Source: Pararhizobium polonicum (GTDB lineage: Bacteria > Pseudomonadota > Alphaproteobacteria > Rhizobiales > Rhizobiaceae). From it: a stretch of 64,000 nt of DNA. The number at the start of each line of letters is the position of its first letter. Within the stretch, counting starts at the first letter, position 1. Positions 25,746 to 33,657 of the stretch are shown in pieces. The DNA is taken from NCBI RefSeq assembly GCF_001687365.1, contig NZ_LGLV01000011.1, forward strand, positions 124,001 through 188,000. The letters run 5' to 3'. Under the pieces are notes generated by a model that saw only the letters and a program-made list of their open reading frames with translations, made no database searches and had not been told where the DNA came from. Made by a program: the position numbers and the translations under genes.

Positions 25746-26186
25746 TTACCAGGCGCCGGTATTGCCCATCGATGCCCAGGGCTCCTGTGATGGAAGGTTC
25801 TCGCCCTTCTGCAGGATTTCGATCGAAATGCCGTCCGGCGAACGGACAAAGGCCATATGACCGTCGCGCGGCGGCCGGTTGATGATGACGCCGTTGTCCA
25901 TCAGGTGCTGGCAGGTCGCATAGATATCATCGACCTCATAGGCGAGGTGACCGAAATTGCGCCCGCCGGTATATTCCTCCGTATCCCAGTTGTAGGTGAG
26001 TTCCAGGCAGGGCGACAATTCCGTCTTCGCACGGTCGAGATCGCCGGGGGCCGCGAGGAAAACCAGCGTGAAACGGCCCTTTTCGTTGTCGTAGCGGCGG
26101 ATTTCCACAAGGCCGAAAAGTTCGCCCCAGAAGTGAAGTGCGGCGTCCAGATCTTTGACGCGAACCATCGTGTGCAGATAACGCAT
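25746..26186 (-). CDS. gloA: Lactoylglutathione lyase (glyoxalase I)
   Basis: Glyoxalase I turns the methylglyoxal-glutathione hemithioacetal into S-lactoylglutathione. The 146-residue protein is a VOC-fold enzyme with the start MRYLHTMVRV and the segment LELTYNWDT, as in E. coli GloA. The four metal ligands are in place: His5, Glu in LELTYNW, His in FGHLAYEV and Glu in ISIEILQ. GAGGG lies about 7 bases before the start at 26186. The C-terminal tail after GEN is about 15 residues longer than usual and ends at TGAW. Confidence 0.9.
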   Translation of the reverse strand: MRYLHTMVRVKDLDAALHFWGELFGLVEIRRYDNEKGRFTLVFLAAPGDLDRAKTELSPCLELTYNWDTEEYTGGRNFGHLAYEVDDIYATCQHLMDNGVIINRPPRDGHMAFVRSPDGISIEILQKGENLPSQEPWASMGNTGAW

Positions 26187-26383
26187 TGTAATGTCCCTCT
26201 TTTGCTGAAGATGGCGTATATGTAGCTGACAACCAGCCAGAGGCAAGGCTCGCAGGCTATCGCTGGCCGACTGCAAATTTCATCCGAGGGCTTGCACAAT
26301 TGCGGCGGGACGATGTTATTCTGACTGTCAAGAATCAGTTAACCGTAATGATGTGACGCGTAAGTCGAGGGGCTGGACAGGCA

Positions 26384-26962
26384 ATGGCGGACAGGATTTC
26401 AGCGAAGGGCGTCACGCCGGATGACGATTTTGGCAATGACGCACTCGATCTGATTGAAATCACCGGCGTGATCAAGTGGTTTGATGTCGCCAAGGGATTC
26501 GGCTTCATCGTGCCTGACAACGGCATGCAGGATGTTCTCGTGCACGTCACCTGCCTGCGTCGCGACGGCTACCAGACGGTGCTGGAAGGCGCGCGCGTCG
26601 TCGCACTCATCCAGAAGCGCGACCGCGGCTATCAGGCCTTCCGCATTCTCTCCATGGACCAGTCGACCGCGATCCATCCGTCACAGCTGCCGCCGGTCAA
26701 GACCCACGTTCAGGTGACGCCGACCAGCGGGCTGGAACGGTGCCTGGTCAAGTGGTTCAACCGCACCAAGGGTTTTGGCTTCCTGACGCGCGGCGACGGC
26801 ACCGAGGACATCTTCATCCATATGGAAACCCTGCGCCGCTTCGGATTGACCGAGTTGCGCCCGGGGCAGACCGTGCTGGTCCGGTTCGGCGATGGCGACA
26901 AGGGCCTGATGGCGGCCGAGATTCATCCCGACGTGCCGGCGCCGACCGGTCGGGCCCACTGA
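26384..26962 (+). CDS. Protein with two cold shock domains
   Basis: A 192-residue protein built from two cold shock domains. The first (about residues 28-95) has VIKWFDVAKGFGFIVPD and VLVHVTCL; the second (about residues 122-185) has LVKWFNRTKGFGFLTRGDG and IFIHMETL. These are the RNP1 and RNP2 nucleic-acid-binding motifs. Double-CSD proteins are typical of alphaproteobacteria and bind RNA or single-stranded DNA. The linker between the domains is polar. The start follows GGACAGG. The DUF192 gene begins 4 bases after its stop and is probably co-transcribed. Confidence 0.92.
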   Translation: MADRISAKGVTPDDDFGNDALDLIEITGVIKWFDVAKGFGFIVPDNGMQDVLVHVTCLRRDGYQTVLEGARVVALIQKRDRGYQAFRILSMDQSTAIHPSQLPPVKTHVQVTPTSGLERCLVKWFNRTKGFGFLTRGDGTEDIFIHMETLRRFGLTELRPGQTVLVRFGDGDKGLMAAEIHPDVPAPTGRAH

Positions 26963-26965
26963 GCG

Positions 26966-27448
26966 ATGGCGGGGTTCCTGCGCCTTTCCGGAAGCGCCCT
27001 TGTGGCGCTTTTTTTATGGCTCGTGCCGTTCTGCGCCACGGCGGCGGATATCACCTTCGACACCGAGCCCTTGCAAATCATCTCCACTGGCGGCAAGATT
27101 CACCGGTTCACCGCCGAACTGGCCGTCGATAGCGATCAGCGGGCCCATGGCCTCATGGATCGCCGTTTTATGCCGCGTGATCGCGGCATGCTGTTCGACT
27201 TCGGCCAGACGCGTCAGGTGATGATGTGGATGAAGAACACCTATCTTCCGCTCGACATGCTGTTCATCGCCAAAGATGGCAAGGTCGAGACGATTCGTGA
27301 GAATGCCGTTCCCCAGTCCGAGGCGATCATCGATTCCCGCGTACCGGTGGCTTTCGTTCTCGAGCTGAACGGCGGCACCGTCCGTCGTCTTGGCATCGCA
27401 ACCGGCGATATCGTCGACAGCCCGCGCATCTCCGGCGCAACGCCCTGA
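26966..27448 (+). CDS. DUF192 exported protein
   Basis: A 160-residue protein with a cleavable-looking signal peptide (hydrophobic residues 10-22, then ATAAD) and a DUF192 domain: HGLMDRRFMPRDRGMLFDF, then MWMKNTYLPLDMLFI and an aspartate-containing end. DUF192 proteins are small and exported; their biochemical function is not established. No ribosome binding site is seen, and the gene begins 4 bases after the cold shock gene, so translation is likely coupled. Confidence 0.88.
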   Translation: MAGFLRLSGSALVALFLWLVPFCATAADITFDTEPLQIISTGGKIHRFTAELAVDSDQRAHGLMDRRFMPRDRGMLFDFGQTRQVMMWMKNTYLPLDMLFIAKDGKVETIRENAVPQSEAIIDSRVPVAFVLELNGGTVRRLGIATGDIVDSPRISGATP

Positions 27449-27503
27449 ACGGGCCGTTCCGCATTTGCGGGACAAGCCCCTGTGGGATTGTGCAATTTAG
27501 GTG

Positions 27504-27532
27504 TTGCAGGGGCAGGGGGAAGCGTGTATCTC
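27504..27532 (+). promoter_or_regulatory. Promoter of tRNA-Pro
   Basis: TTGCAG (27504-27509), a 17-base spacer and TATCTC (27527-27532). The -10 box ends 19 bases before the tRNA, the same geometry and the same -35 box as in the tRNA-Glu promoters of this window. Confidence 0.65.
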
Positions 27533-27550
27533 CCCGCCATCGACGGGTCA

Positions 27551-27627
<77 letters not shown>

Positions 27628-27873
27628 TCGATTTTCCCCTTTAGAACAGCAATGGAAATCGAGGCTTTCGCCTCGCTGGGACGTTGTGCCCTTTGGTTGC
27701 GTCATCCGCAGAGTCGGCGCGTTTTCTGCCCGTGAAACGACGGATGCCTGCAAAATCGGCGGATATAGTGCGGCAAGGTCATTCCGTTTTGATCTATTCT
27801 GCGCTATGGCAATGCGCAGCGGCCGGCAGCAGTGCGCCGGTGCGATTGAACTATGCTGGAGCCCGCTCAAGAT

Positions 27874-28179
27874 ATGTCCGCCAAAATCTATCGACCCGCA
27901 AAAACCGCCATGCAGTCCGGCAAGGCCAAGACGCATTTGTGGGTTCTCGAGTTCGATCAGGAAACGCCACGCACGATCGATCCGATCATGGGATATACGA
28001 GCTCGGCCGATACGCGTCAGCAGGTCAAGCTGACATTCGAGACCGCTGAGCAGGCCGTGGCCTATGCCGAGCGCAACGGCATCGAATACCGCGTCATCGC
28101 GCCGAAGGAAGCGACCCGCAAGAGCGTCTCCTACAGCGACAATTTCCGCTTCAGCCGCACGCAGCCCTGGACGCATTGA
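27874..28179 (+). CDS. NADH dehydrogenase complex I accessory subunit (NDUFS4/AQDQ type)
   Basis: A 101-residue homologue of the mitochondrial 18-kDa AQDQ subunit (NDUFS4), an accessory subunit that stabilises the NADH-oxidising arm of complex I and occurs in alphaproteobacteria. Recognisable blocks are MSAKIYRPAKTAMQSGKAK, LEFDQETPRTIDPIMGYTSS and FRFSRTQPWTH, the last with the conserved W-T-H end. ATG 27874 is preferred because it begins the conserved part; ATG 27853 in frame would add seven residues. It stands between tRNA-Pro and tRNA-Arg, away from a nuo cluster. Confidence 0.88.
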   Translation: MSAKIYRPAKTAMQSGKAKTHLWVLEFDQETPRTIDPIMGYTSSADTRQQVKLTFETAEQAVAYAERNGIEYRVIAPKEATRKSVSYSDNFRFSRTQPWTH

Positions 28180-28198
28180 TCCAAGGCTTATACTTTCC

Positions 28199-28214
28199 GG
28201 AGGCCAACGCCTCC
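28199..28214 (+). terminator. Hairpin between the complex I subunit gene and tRNA-Arg
   Basis: GGAGGC-CAAC-GCCTCC is a perfect 6-bp hairpin, 20 bases after the upstream stop and 7 bases before the tRNA. It has no T run, so it may be a weak terminator or part of the tRNA precursor. Confidence 0.4.
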
Positions 28215-28221
28215 TCCAAGC

Positions 28222-28298
<77 letters not shown>

Positions 28299-28606
28299 AT
28301 TCCACTTTCAGATATTTGATTTCATTGAAAATGTAGGCGCTCAAGGATTTTGGAGTGCCCCATATGCTGTTTCGGTCCTCATCGGGGCTGACCGGCAGTG
28401 GCTTCCAGTTCCCATGAACCGTTCAAGACCGACACCGGAATGAGCCTCGCTCAAGGCCACTCCCTCGGTCGTTCCGCCCCACGCGCAGGCGCTTGCCGGC
28501 CGCGCGCGCAGGACCTACAACTGCCACAGACATTAAACGGCGGCACTGTTTTGGATGGCCGTAATTATTTTTATTGCAATAATTTTTAATATACGAGGAT
28601 TTCAGA
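28299..28606. other. Intergenic region after tRNA-Arg
   Basis: About 308 bases without a supported gene. The last 60 bases before the SGNH gene are AT-rich (GTAATTATTTTTATTGCAATAA) and probably hold its promoter. A 63-residue open frame at 28398-28589 has no recognisable features. Confidence 0.5.
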
Positions 28607-30016
28607 ATGGGCGACATTGCCAGTGTGTTTGGCGTGCACGATATTGCATTTGAACGGGCGCAATATGCCGCTCTGTCCCGGTTTCACCGTTGGAAGCTCG
28701 GTTTTACCACGTTGCGCTCCATTCCGGAGGTGATGGATTCTCCACCGGTGATGACGGTCGGTGCTGCGGGCGCGGCCAGTTTAATCAGCGGATCGACCAT
28801 ACCCGGCTGCGGCAAAGACGATGCGCGAATGACGCGGCTGGGTGGAACCTTCGAGGACAGCGGCGCCTACAAGAGAGGCGCGCGCGGCGGTGTGCGTTAT
28901 CGTTTCATCTTTGACGGATCGCGCTTCGACTACCGGATTCGCTCCTATCTCGGGCAGGGCTCCGTCACCCTCTATGTGGATGGCAAGCCCGTGTCCAAGG
29001 CCCTCTTCTCAGAGGAGCATCCGGGGCTGAACGATGACACCGAGCATTTTATCCTGCTGGATTTCGGGACCGATGTTTTGACCTACGGGCTGGTCAGTCC
29101 AGCAATCCTGAACGCCGGTTCCGGCTACGCCGCGGGCGACGTCATTACTTTGGCTGGCGGCATCTTTACCACGCCTGCTCAGCTGCGTGTGACCGGTGTG
29201 AAGGCCGGCGCGATCACGGCAGCAGCAATCCATCGCGCGGGCGTTTACAGCGTTGCACCGGACACGATGAGGCAGGCGAACGCGACGGGATCGGGAGCCG
29301 GCGCCGCCTTTACCACGGCTTTCGCCGGGCTTCACACGACGAAACGTGCTCGAAAAATCGAGATGATCCTGGGGTTCGGCGTCCGTTTCGCAGGCATCAA
29401 CGTTGATCCCGGCGTCAGCGTTCTTCCGTGGGCGGAGAATACGGAAGCCACCAAGCTGCTGATTGCCGGCGACAGCGTGACACAGGGATTTTTCAACACA
29501 TGGGAAGGCGGCAACTGGTCGCGCCAGGTCGCCTATATGCTGGGGCTGGAGGAGCGCTTCGTCCAGTATGGCACCAGCGGACGTGGCTTTCTGAAGAACA
29601 CGCCTTTCTCGCTCGATACGCCGGGGATTATCGATCTCGCACCAGACATGCTGGTCATTGCGGACGGCTTCAACGACATGTTTCAGTTTGCCGCCACCGG
29701 GGCAGCCTTGAGGGGCGATGTCACGGCAAGGCTGAACGAACTGCTGACGGCATTGCCGAACGTGCGGATTGTCGGCATCAGCCCCTATTATGACACCACC
29801 AGTTCGAAGGCATGCACTGCCGCCATCGCGGCAGGTTACGCGGCTGCGTCGGATCAAAGTCGCGTTCGCTTCTACGATTTCGCCGCGACGGGCGCCTATT
29901 CCGCGTTCGGGGCCTTCGCTTCGACGGACGGGACGCATCCGGGACAATCCGGTCAGGATTTCCTGGCGGCCGTCCTTATCCCACCGATCGCGAATTTGTT
30001 CCTGTCGATGGCGTGA
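28607..30016 (+). CDS. SGNH/GDSL hydrolase with an inserted module
   Basis: A 469-residue protein whose C-terminal half is an SGNH hydrolase: block I GDSVTQG with the nucleophile Ser at residue 290, an ADGFNDMF segment for block III, and the catalytic DGTHP near the end. The N-terminal half is beta-rich and contains an insertion at about residues 165-240 (AILNAGSGYAAGDVITLAG, then GSGAGAAF), a glycine-rich type seen in phage tail-associated proteins. There is no signal peptide. GAGGATTT precedes the start. It probably cleaves an ester on a polysaccharide (inference). It lies between tRNA-Arg and small genes of narrow distribution, so it may be acquired. Confidence 0.8.
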   Translation: MGDIASVFGVHDIAFERAQYAALSRFHRWKLGFTTLRSIPEVMDSPPVMTVGAAGAASLISGSTIPGCGKDDARMTRLGGTFEDSGAYKRGARGGVRYRFIFDGSRFDYRIRSYLGQGSVTLYVDGKPVSKALFSEEHPGLNDDTEHFILLDFGTDVLTYGLVSPAILNAGSGYAAGDVITLAGGIFTTPAQLRVTGVKAGAITAAAIHRAGVYSVAPDTMRQANATGSGAGAAFTTAFAGLHTTKRARKIEMILGFGVRFAGINVDPGVSVLPWAENTEATKLLIAGDSVTQGFFNTWEGGNWSRQVAYMLGLEERFVQYGTSGRGFLKNTPFSLDTPGIIDLAPDMLVIADGFNDMFQFAATGAALRGDVTARLNELLTALPNVRIVGISPYYDTTSSKACTAAIAAGYAAASDQSRVRFYDFAATGAYSAFGAFASTDGTHPGQSGQDFLAAVLIPPIANLFLSMA

Positions 30017-30054
30017 GGGCAACCTGACATCAATGCCGCGTTGCCCCACATCGC

Positions 30055-30360
30055 CTAGCCTCCCGGCACCTCGTCATCTGCCGCCAGACCGCCTTCGTTT
30101 TCGAGGTTCGAAAGACGGCGTGCTTCCGAGCGGGTGAACTTGAGCTGGACACCCAGTCCTCTTTCTCCCTCCGGAATGAAGACGGCGCCGGCAGTCTCCA
30201 GGGCGGATTGAAGGGACAGGATGATGTCTGCCGCCGGTGTTTCGAGTTTTCGCTCGAATCTGGCGATCGTCTCCTCGTCGACACCGGAAAGCGTCGCCAG
30301 AAGCTGTCTGGATATGTCAACGAGTGCACGAGCGGCGCGGCATTGCGAGCCTGTTATCAT
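30055..30360 (-). CDS. XRE-family HTH regulator
   Basis: A 101-residue protein with an N-terminal XRE-like helix-turn-helix: ITGSQCRAARALVDIS, then LATLSGVDEETIARFER and TPAADIILSLQSALETAG. This is the short rhizobial type in which VxxxTIxxFER is the recognition helix region; the following AGAVFIPEGERGLGVQLKF strand is also typical. The start at 30360 has GGAG about 6 bases upstream. It is the third gene of a minus-strand set with two tiny membrane-protein genes at 30404 and 30563. The target genes are unknown. Confidence 0.82.
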   Translation of the reverse strand: MITGSQCRAARALVDISRQLLATLSGVDEETIARFERKLETPAADIILSLQSALETAGAVFIPEGERGLGVQLKFTRSEARRLSNLENEGGLAADDEVPGG

Positions 30361-30403
30361 GATCATCTCCGGTTGGATGAAGGGCGGCCACCGGTCGCTC
30401 AGG

Positions 30404-30547
30404 CTAAAGCACGAAGAAACCGATGATCGCAGCAATCGGCACGGGGACGCCGACCAGCCATATCAGCAGTTCGCGTACCATCATCTGGCGATAATACGAT
30501 GCCTCGGGGCTTGAGGGAACAGCGGCTTGCACAGGTGGAACGGTCAT
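30404..30547 (-). CDS. Small membrane protein, 47 residues
   Basis: Not a recognised family. The 47-residue product has a Pro/Ala-rich N-terminal part (VPPVQAAVPSSPEASYYRQ) and one hydrophobic helix at about residues 25-46 (ELLIWLVGVPVPIAAIIGFF). GGAAGG lies 6 bases before the ATG at 30547, a strong site that supports translation. It lies 15 bases after the 25-residue gene and 43 bases before the XRE gene on the same strand. Confidence 0.62.
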   Translation of the reverse strand: MTVPPVQAAVPSSPEASYYRQMMVRELLIWLVGVPVPIAAIIGFFVL

Positions 30548-30562
30548 GATCGCCTTCCGGGG

Positions 30563-30640
30563 CTAGAGGTAAAGCATCCAGACCGGGAGGACGGCGGCAA
30601 GCGGAGCGCCCATGAACCAAAGAAAACCAGCGCGCGGCAT
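30563..30640 (-). CDS. Very small membrane protein, 25 residues
   Basis: Not a recognised family. The 25-residue product is almost wholly one hydrophobic helix (FLWFMGAPLAAVLPVWMLYL) with a basic MPRAG start. GGAGAAAA lies about 10 bases before the ATG at 30640. The frame is open upstream to 30889, but the extension is Arg-rich and passes an A/T run, so the short form is preferred. Hydrophobic peptides of this size are often subunits of membrane complexes or toxins; nothing here decides between them. Confidence 0.45.
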   Translation of the reverse strand: MPRAGFLWFMGAPLAAVLPVWMLYL

Positions 30641-30915
30641 GACGATTTTTCTCCACGGATGAGCTGCTGTAACGCGCGGTTGCCGGGTTTCGTTCCGCCC
30701 GACCGATAGGGTCGATTTCACCGCCTCTGACCGTCTCCTCAGTGTGACAGCGAGATCAAAAAAAAGCGGGCCGAAAGCATCTCTGCCGTTCGACCCGTCC
30801 GGTAAAGATCGGATAAGGGTAGGGGGAATTTCCTGGCGCTCGCAGGCTGGAAGCACTGCGAACGGGAGGTCTCTTAACGCCGCCATCATGCCCGAGCGGC
30901 GACAATCGATTTGAC

Positions 30916-31914
30916 ATGAAGCGCAGAAAAATTGACATTTCTCGAATGTCCTTCAACAAGAATTTCATTCGCGGCCTCAAGGTCGTGATCGTTATCCTGC
31001 CGGAATCGTCGATCATGTCGCTGGCCTCGGTGCTGGATCCGATGCGTGCTGCGAATCGCGTGGCCGGCAGGGCGCTGTTCGAGTGGCAGATCCTGTCTGC
31101 CGATGGCTTGCCGGCTCTTCTGACCTGCGGTGTGCCGATTGCGGTCGACGGCGTTTTTTCGACGCGGGCAGAAGGCGATTTCCTGCTGGTCATTGGCGGG
31201 TTCAATCTGGAACGCCATGCGGGAAAACCGTTCATCGCCGCCTTGCAGGCCTGCGCGCGGCAATTTTCCGTTGTGGCCGGGATCGAATCGGGGTGCTGGC
31301 TGCTGGCGCGCTCCGGTCTGGTCAACGGACGCACGGCGACGGCGCACTGGGAGGAACTGGAGGATTTCGCGCTCGCCTTTCCCGATGTTTCCGTCCGGGC
31401 CGACCGGTTCGTCACCGACGGCAAATTCTGGACCTCCGGCGGCGCGTCGCCGACCTTCGACATGATGCTTCACATGATCCGGCAGCGATTCGGCTCGGCC
31501 GTTGCGCTCGATGTGGCCAGCATCTTCGTCTATGACGAGACCCATGCGGCAACGGACGCACAGCCGCTGGTGTCGCTCGGCCGGATGGAGGCGCTCGATC
31601 CGGAGCTTGCGCGGGCGATCCGGTTGATGGAGCGCACGCTCGACCGGCCTCTGTCGATCGCAGCCCTTGCTCTTCGCGCAGGGCAATCTCAACGTAAGCT
31701 CGAATTGCGGTTCGCCAAGGCGCTCGGCATCAGCCCGGGCCTCTATTATCTGCGGCTGCGCCTCCAGGCGGCGCACCGGCTGGTCAGCGATACGCAACTG
31801 AGCATACGGGAGATCGCGCTGCGCTCCGGCTTCGACAGCCTGTCGTCCTTCTCCCGCGCCTTCAAACACCAGTATGGAGAAAGCCCGCTGAAATGGCGGA
31901 AGGGGAGCCGATGA
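30916..31914 (+). CDS. GlxA-type AraC-family transcriptional regulator
   Basis: A 332-residue regulator with an N-terminal DJ-1/PfpI-like domain and a C-terminal AraC-type double helix-turn-helix. The first domain shows VVIVILPESSIMSLAS and GIESGCWLLA, the Cys elbow region; the second shows PLSIAALALRAGQSQRKLELRF and the signature SIREIALRSGFDSLSSFSRAFKHQYGESP. GlxA-type regulators often sense amines such as carnitine, choline or arginine; the ligand here is unknown. It diverges from the small-protein genes; the target operon is not evident. The start at 30916 lacks a good binding site; ATG 30946 is an alternative. Confidence 0.88.
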   Translation: MKRRKIDISRMSFNKNFIRGLKVVIVILPESSIMSLASVLDPMRAANRVAGRALFEWQILSADGLPALLTCGVPIAVDGVFSTRAEGDFLLVIGGFNLERHAGKPFIAALQACARQFSVVAGIESGCWLLARSGLVNGRTATAHWEELEDFALAFPDVSVRADRFVTDGKFWTSGGASPTFDMMLHMIRQRFGSAVALDVASIFVYDETHAATDAQPLVSLGRMEALDPELARAIRLMERTLDRPLSIAALALRAGQSQRKLELRFAKALGISPGLYYLRLRLQAAHRLVSDTQLSIREIALRSGFDSLSSFSRAFKHQYGESPLKWRKGSR

Positions 31915-32090
31915 TGGAGCGTACGGCCAACGATTGCGACAGTTTTTTCCGATCCGATCGTCGCGGTTTTTCCCGGATTAGCGCCTTTCTGCCGCCGATC
32001 AGGCGGACGAATCAAGGAATTCTCGTCGCCCTCCCTTGCCGCCATCGCCTTGACGCGCATATTCCATGTTTCAACGGAGAGGTGACGACA

Positions 32091-32438
32091 ATGAAATCTT
32101 TGATTCTGGCCGCTGCTATCGGTCTTTCGAGCCTGACGATCGCAGGTTGCGTCAGCGAGGGTGGCTCCTATGACGGCGGCTATAACGGACGCCCCGTCTA
32201 TTCCGATCGATACGAACGACCGGACAATCGCTGGCGCGACAGGAACGATTATTCCGGCCGCCGCAACGATGGCCGCCGGGACTGGAGCAACAATCAGGGC
32301 CGTACCGAACGGCGGGATCGGAACGACCGAAGGGACAACGTCCGCCGTTGCCCCGGCGATCCGCGTTGCGAAGTGCCGGAGTACAACAACGAACGGCCCG
32401 GCTACTACCGCCGTGACGGCCAGGCACAGGGCTATTGA
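32091..32438 (+). CDS. Arg/Asp/Tyr-rich lipoprotein
   Basis: A 115-residue predicted lipoprotein. The signal peptide ends in the lipobox IAGC (Cys at residue 20), followed by a strongly polar, low-complexity region rich in Arg, Asp, Asn, Tyr and Gly (DNRWRDRNDYSGRR) and a short C-terminal CPGDPRCEVPEY with two cysteines that may form a disulfide. GGAGAGG lies upstream of ATG 32091. The function is unknown. A terminator follows at 32483. Confidence 0.82.
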   Translation: MKSLILAAAIGLSSLTIAGCVSEGGSYDGGYNGRPVYSDRYERPDNRWRDRNDYSGRRNDGRRDWSNNQGRTERRDRNDRRDNVRRCPGDPRCEVPEYNNERPGYYRRDGQAQGY

Positions 32439-32482
32439 TTCCGGCTCCACGGCTGAATCGCTGAGGTTCTAGGGGACGAATC

Positions 32483-32518
32483 AACCGCACCGCTTTCACC
32501 GGCGGTGCGGTTCTGTTT
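32483..32518 (+). terminator. Rho-independent terminator after the lipoprotein
   Basis: An 11-bp stem AACCGCACCGC / GCGGTGCGGTT with an 8-base loop, followed by a T-rich tail (CTGTTT). It lies 44 bases after the stop. Confidence 0.85.
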
Positions 32519-32609
32519 CAGGGGAAGCGTTTTGTGGCGTTAACCGTTCGGCACCCATGTCTTGGGGACAAACTGCTATCTATATCTTTGGGAAAGGCAA
32601 TTTTTAAAG

Positions 32610-32685
32610 TGGTGAGAGCGCAGGGATTCGAACCCTGGACCTACTGATTAAAAGTCAGTTGCTCTACCGACTGAGCTACGCTCTC
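32610..32685 (-). tRNA. tRNA-Lys (anticodon TTT)
   Basis: A 76-base tRNA including CCA on the minus strand. The acceptor GAGAGCG pairs with CGCTCTC, and the anticodon arm ACTGA-CTTTTAA-TCAGT gives TTT. Confidence 0.95.
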
Positions 32686-32723
32686 CCAGGACCGGTCTGT
32701 TGTGCCCGGCGGAAGTGGGCGGA

Positions 32724-32752
32724 CATATGCACAGCGGGCTTGTTTTGGTCAA
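32724..32752 (-). promoter_or_regulatory. Candidate promoter of tRNA-Lys
   Basis: On the minus strand TTGACC (32747-32752), a 17-base spacer and CATATG (32724-32729), 38 bases before the tRNA. The -35 box is near consensus; the -10 box is weaker. Confidence 0.5.
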
Positions 32753-32876
32753 CCCAAAAAACGGGCGAAAATGCAAATTCGATGATTTACAAGGGGATCG
32801 CCAAAAGGTGATTGGTTTGGCGGGGGCTTCGGCGTTAAGACGGCGCGAGCTTGTTGCCGGCTGGAGTCTTTACCTG

Positions 32877-33626
32877 GTGTCGATCGCTGATATTTCCATC
32901 TGGACCGCGGTTCTTGCGGGCGCGCTGTCCTTCCTGTCGCCTTGCGTTCTGCCGCTGGTGCCGCCTTATCTCTGTTACATGGCAGGGATATCGGTCGACC
33001 AGTTTCGTGGCGGCGAGACGCAGGTCGCGGCTACGGGCACCCGGCGCGCGGTTTTTGGCGCGGCTTTCCTGTTCACGCTCGGCTTTGCCACCGTGTTCGT
33101 GGCGCTGGGGGCCGGTGCGTCGAGCATAGGCCTCGTGCTGCGCCAGCATATCGATATCCTCTCGCGCGTCGGCGGCATCGTCATCATCATCATGGGGCTG
33201 CATTTCCTCGGGGTCTTGCGCATCGGCATTCTCGGGCGCGAGGCGCGCTTCCAGGGCGGCGGAAAGCCGGCGACGCTGTCGGGCGCCTATATCATGGGCC
33301 TTGCCTTCGCTTTCGGCTGGACGCCCTGCATCGGCCCCGTGCTTGGCACCATCCTCGGCGTGGCCGCCGCCCGCGACACGGTCACCGACGGGGCGATGCT
33401 GCTGGCCGTCTATTCGCTGGGACTGGCCATTCCGTTCTGGATCGCCGCCGGCTTTTCGGGCGCCTTCATGAAATTCCTGTCACGCTTCCGCCGTCATCTC
33501 GGCCTTGTCGAAAAGCTGATGGGCGTATTCCTGATCCTGGCCGGCCTCGCCTTCGTCTTCGGGTTCATCAGTTCCATGGCAATCTGGTTCCAGGAGACCT
33601 TTCCCGTCCTGATGCAAATCGGCTAA
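32877..33626 (+). CDS. ccdA: CcdA-type cytochrome c biogenesis / thiol-reductant transporter
   Basis: CcdA is the short DsbD-like membrane protein that moves reducing power from cytoplasmic thioredoxin to the periplasm, for haem attachment to cytochrome c. The 249-residue protein has six hydrophobic segments and the two redox cysteines in SFLSPCVLPLVPPYL and GWTPCIGPVLG. I chose the GTG at 32877 (VSIADISIW); GGAG lies 11 bases upstream. The frame stays open to 32700 but that stretch overlaps the tRNA-Lys promoter. Confidence 0.9.
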   Translation: MSIADISIWTAVLAGALSFLSPCVLPLVPPYLCYMAGISVDQFRGGETQVAATGTRRAVFGAAFLFTLGFATVFVALGAGASSIGLVLRQHIDILSRVGGIVIIIMGLHFLGVLRIGILGREARFQGGGKPATLSGAYIMGLAFAFGWTPCIGPVLGTILGVAAARDTVTDGAMLLAVYSLGLAIPFWIAAGFSGAFMKFLSRFRRHLGLVEKLMGVFLILAGLAFVFGFISSMAIWFQETFPVLMQIG

Positions 33627-33657
33627 GCACGGACTGTAAACAGAGGTCCCGTGCGCA

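Noticed and set aside
30055-30640. Toxin-antitoxin module
   Set aside because: Two hydrophobic peptides and an XRE regulator fit only loosely; there is no toxin family, and the order and gaps are not diagnostic. It is kept as a finding, not an annotation.
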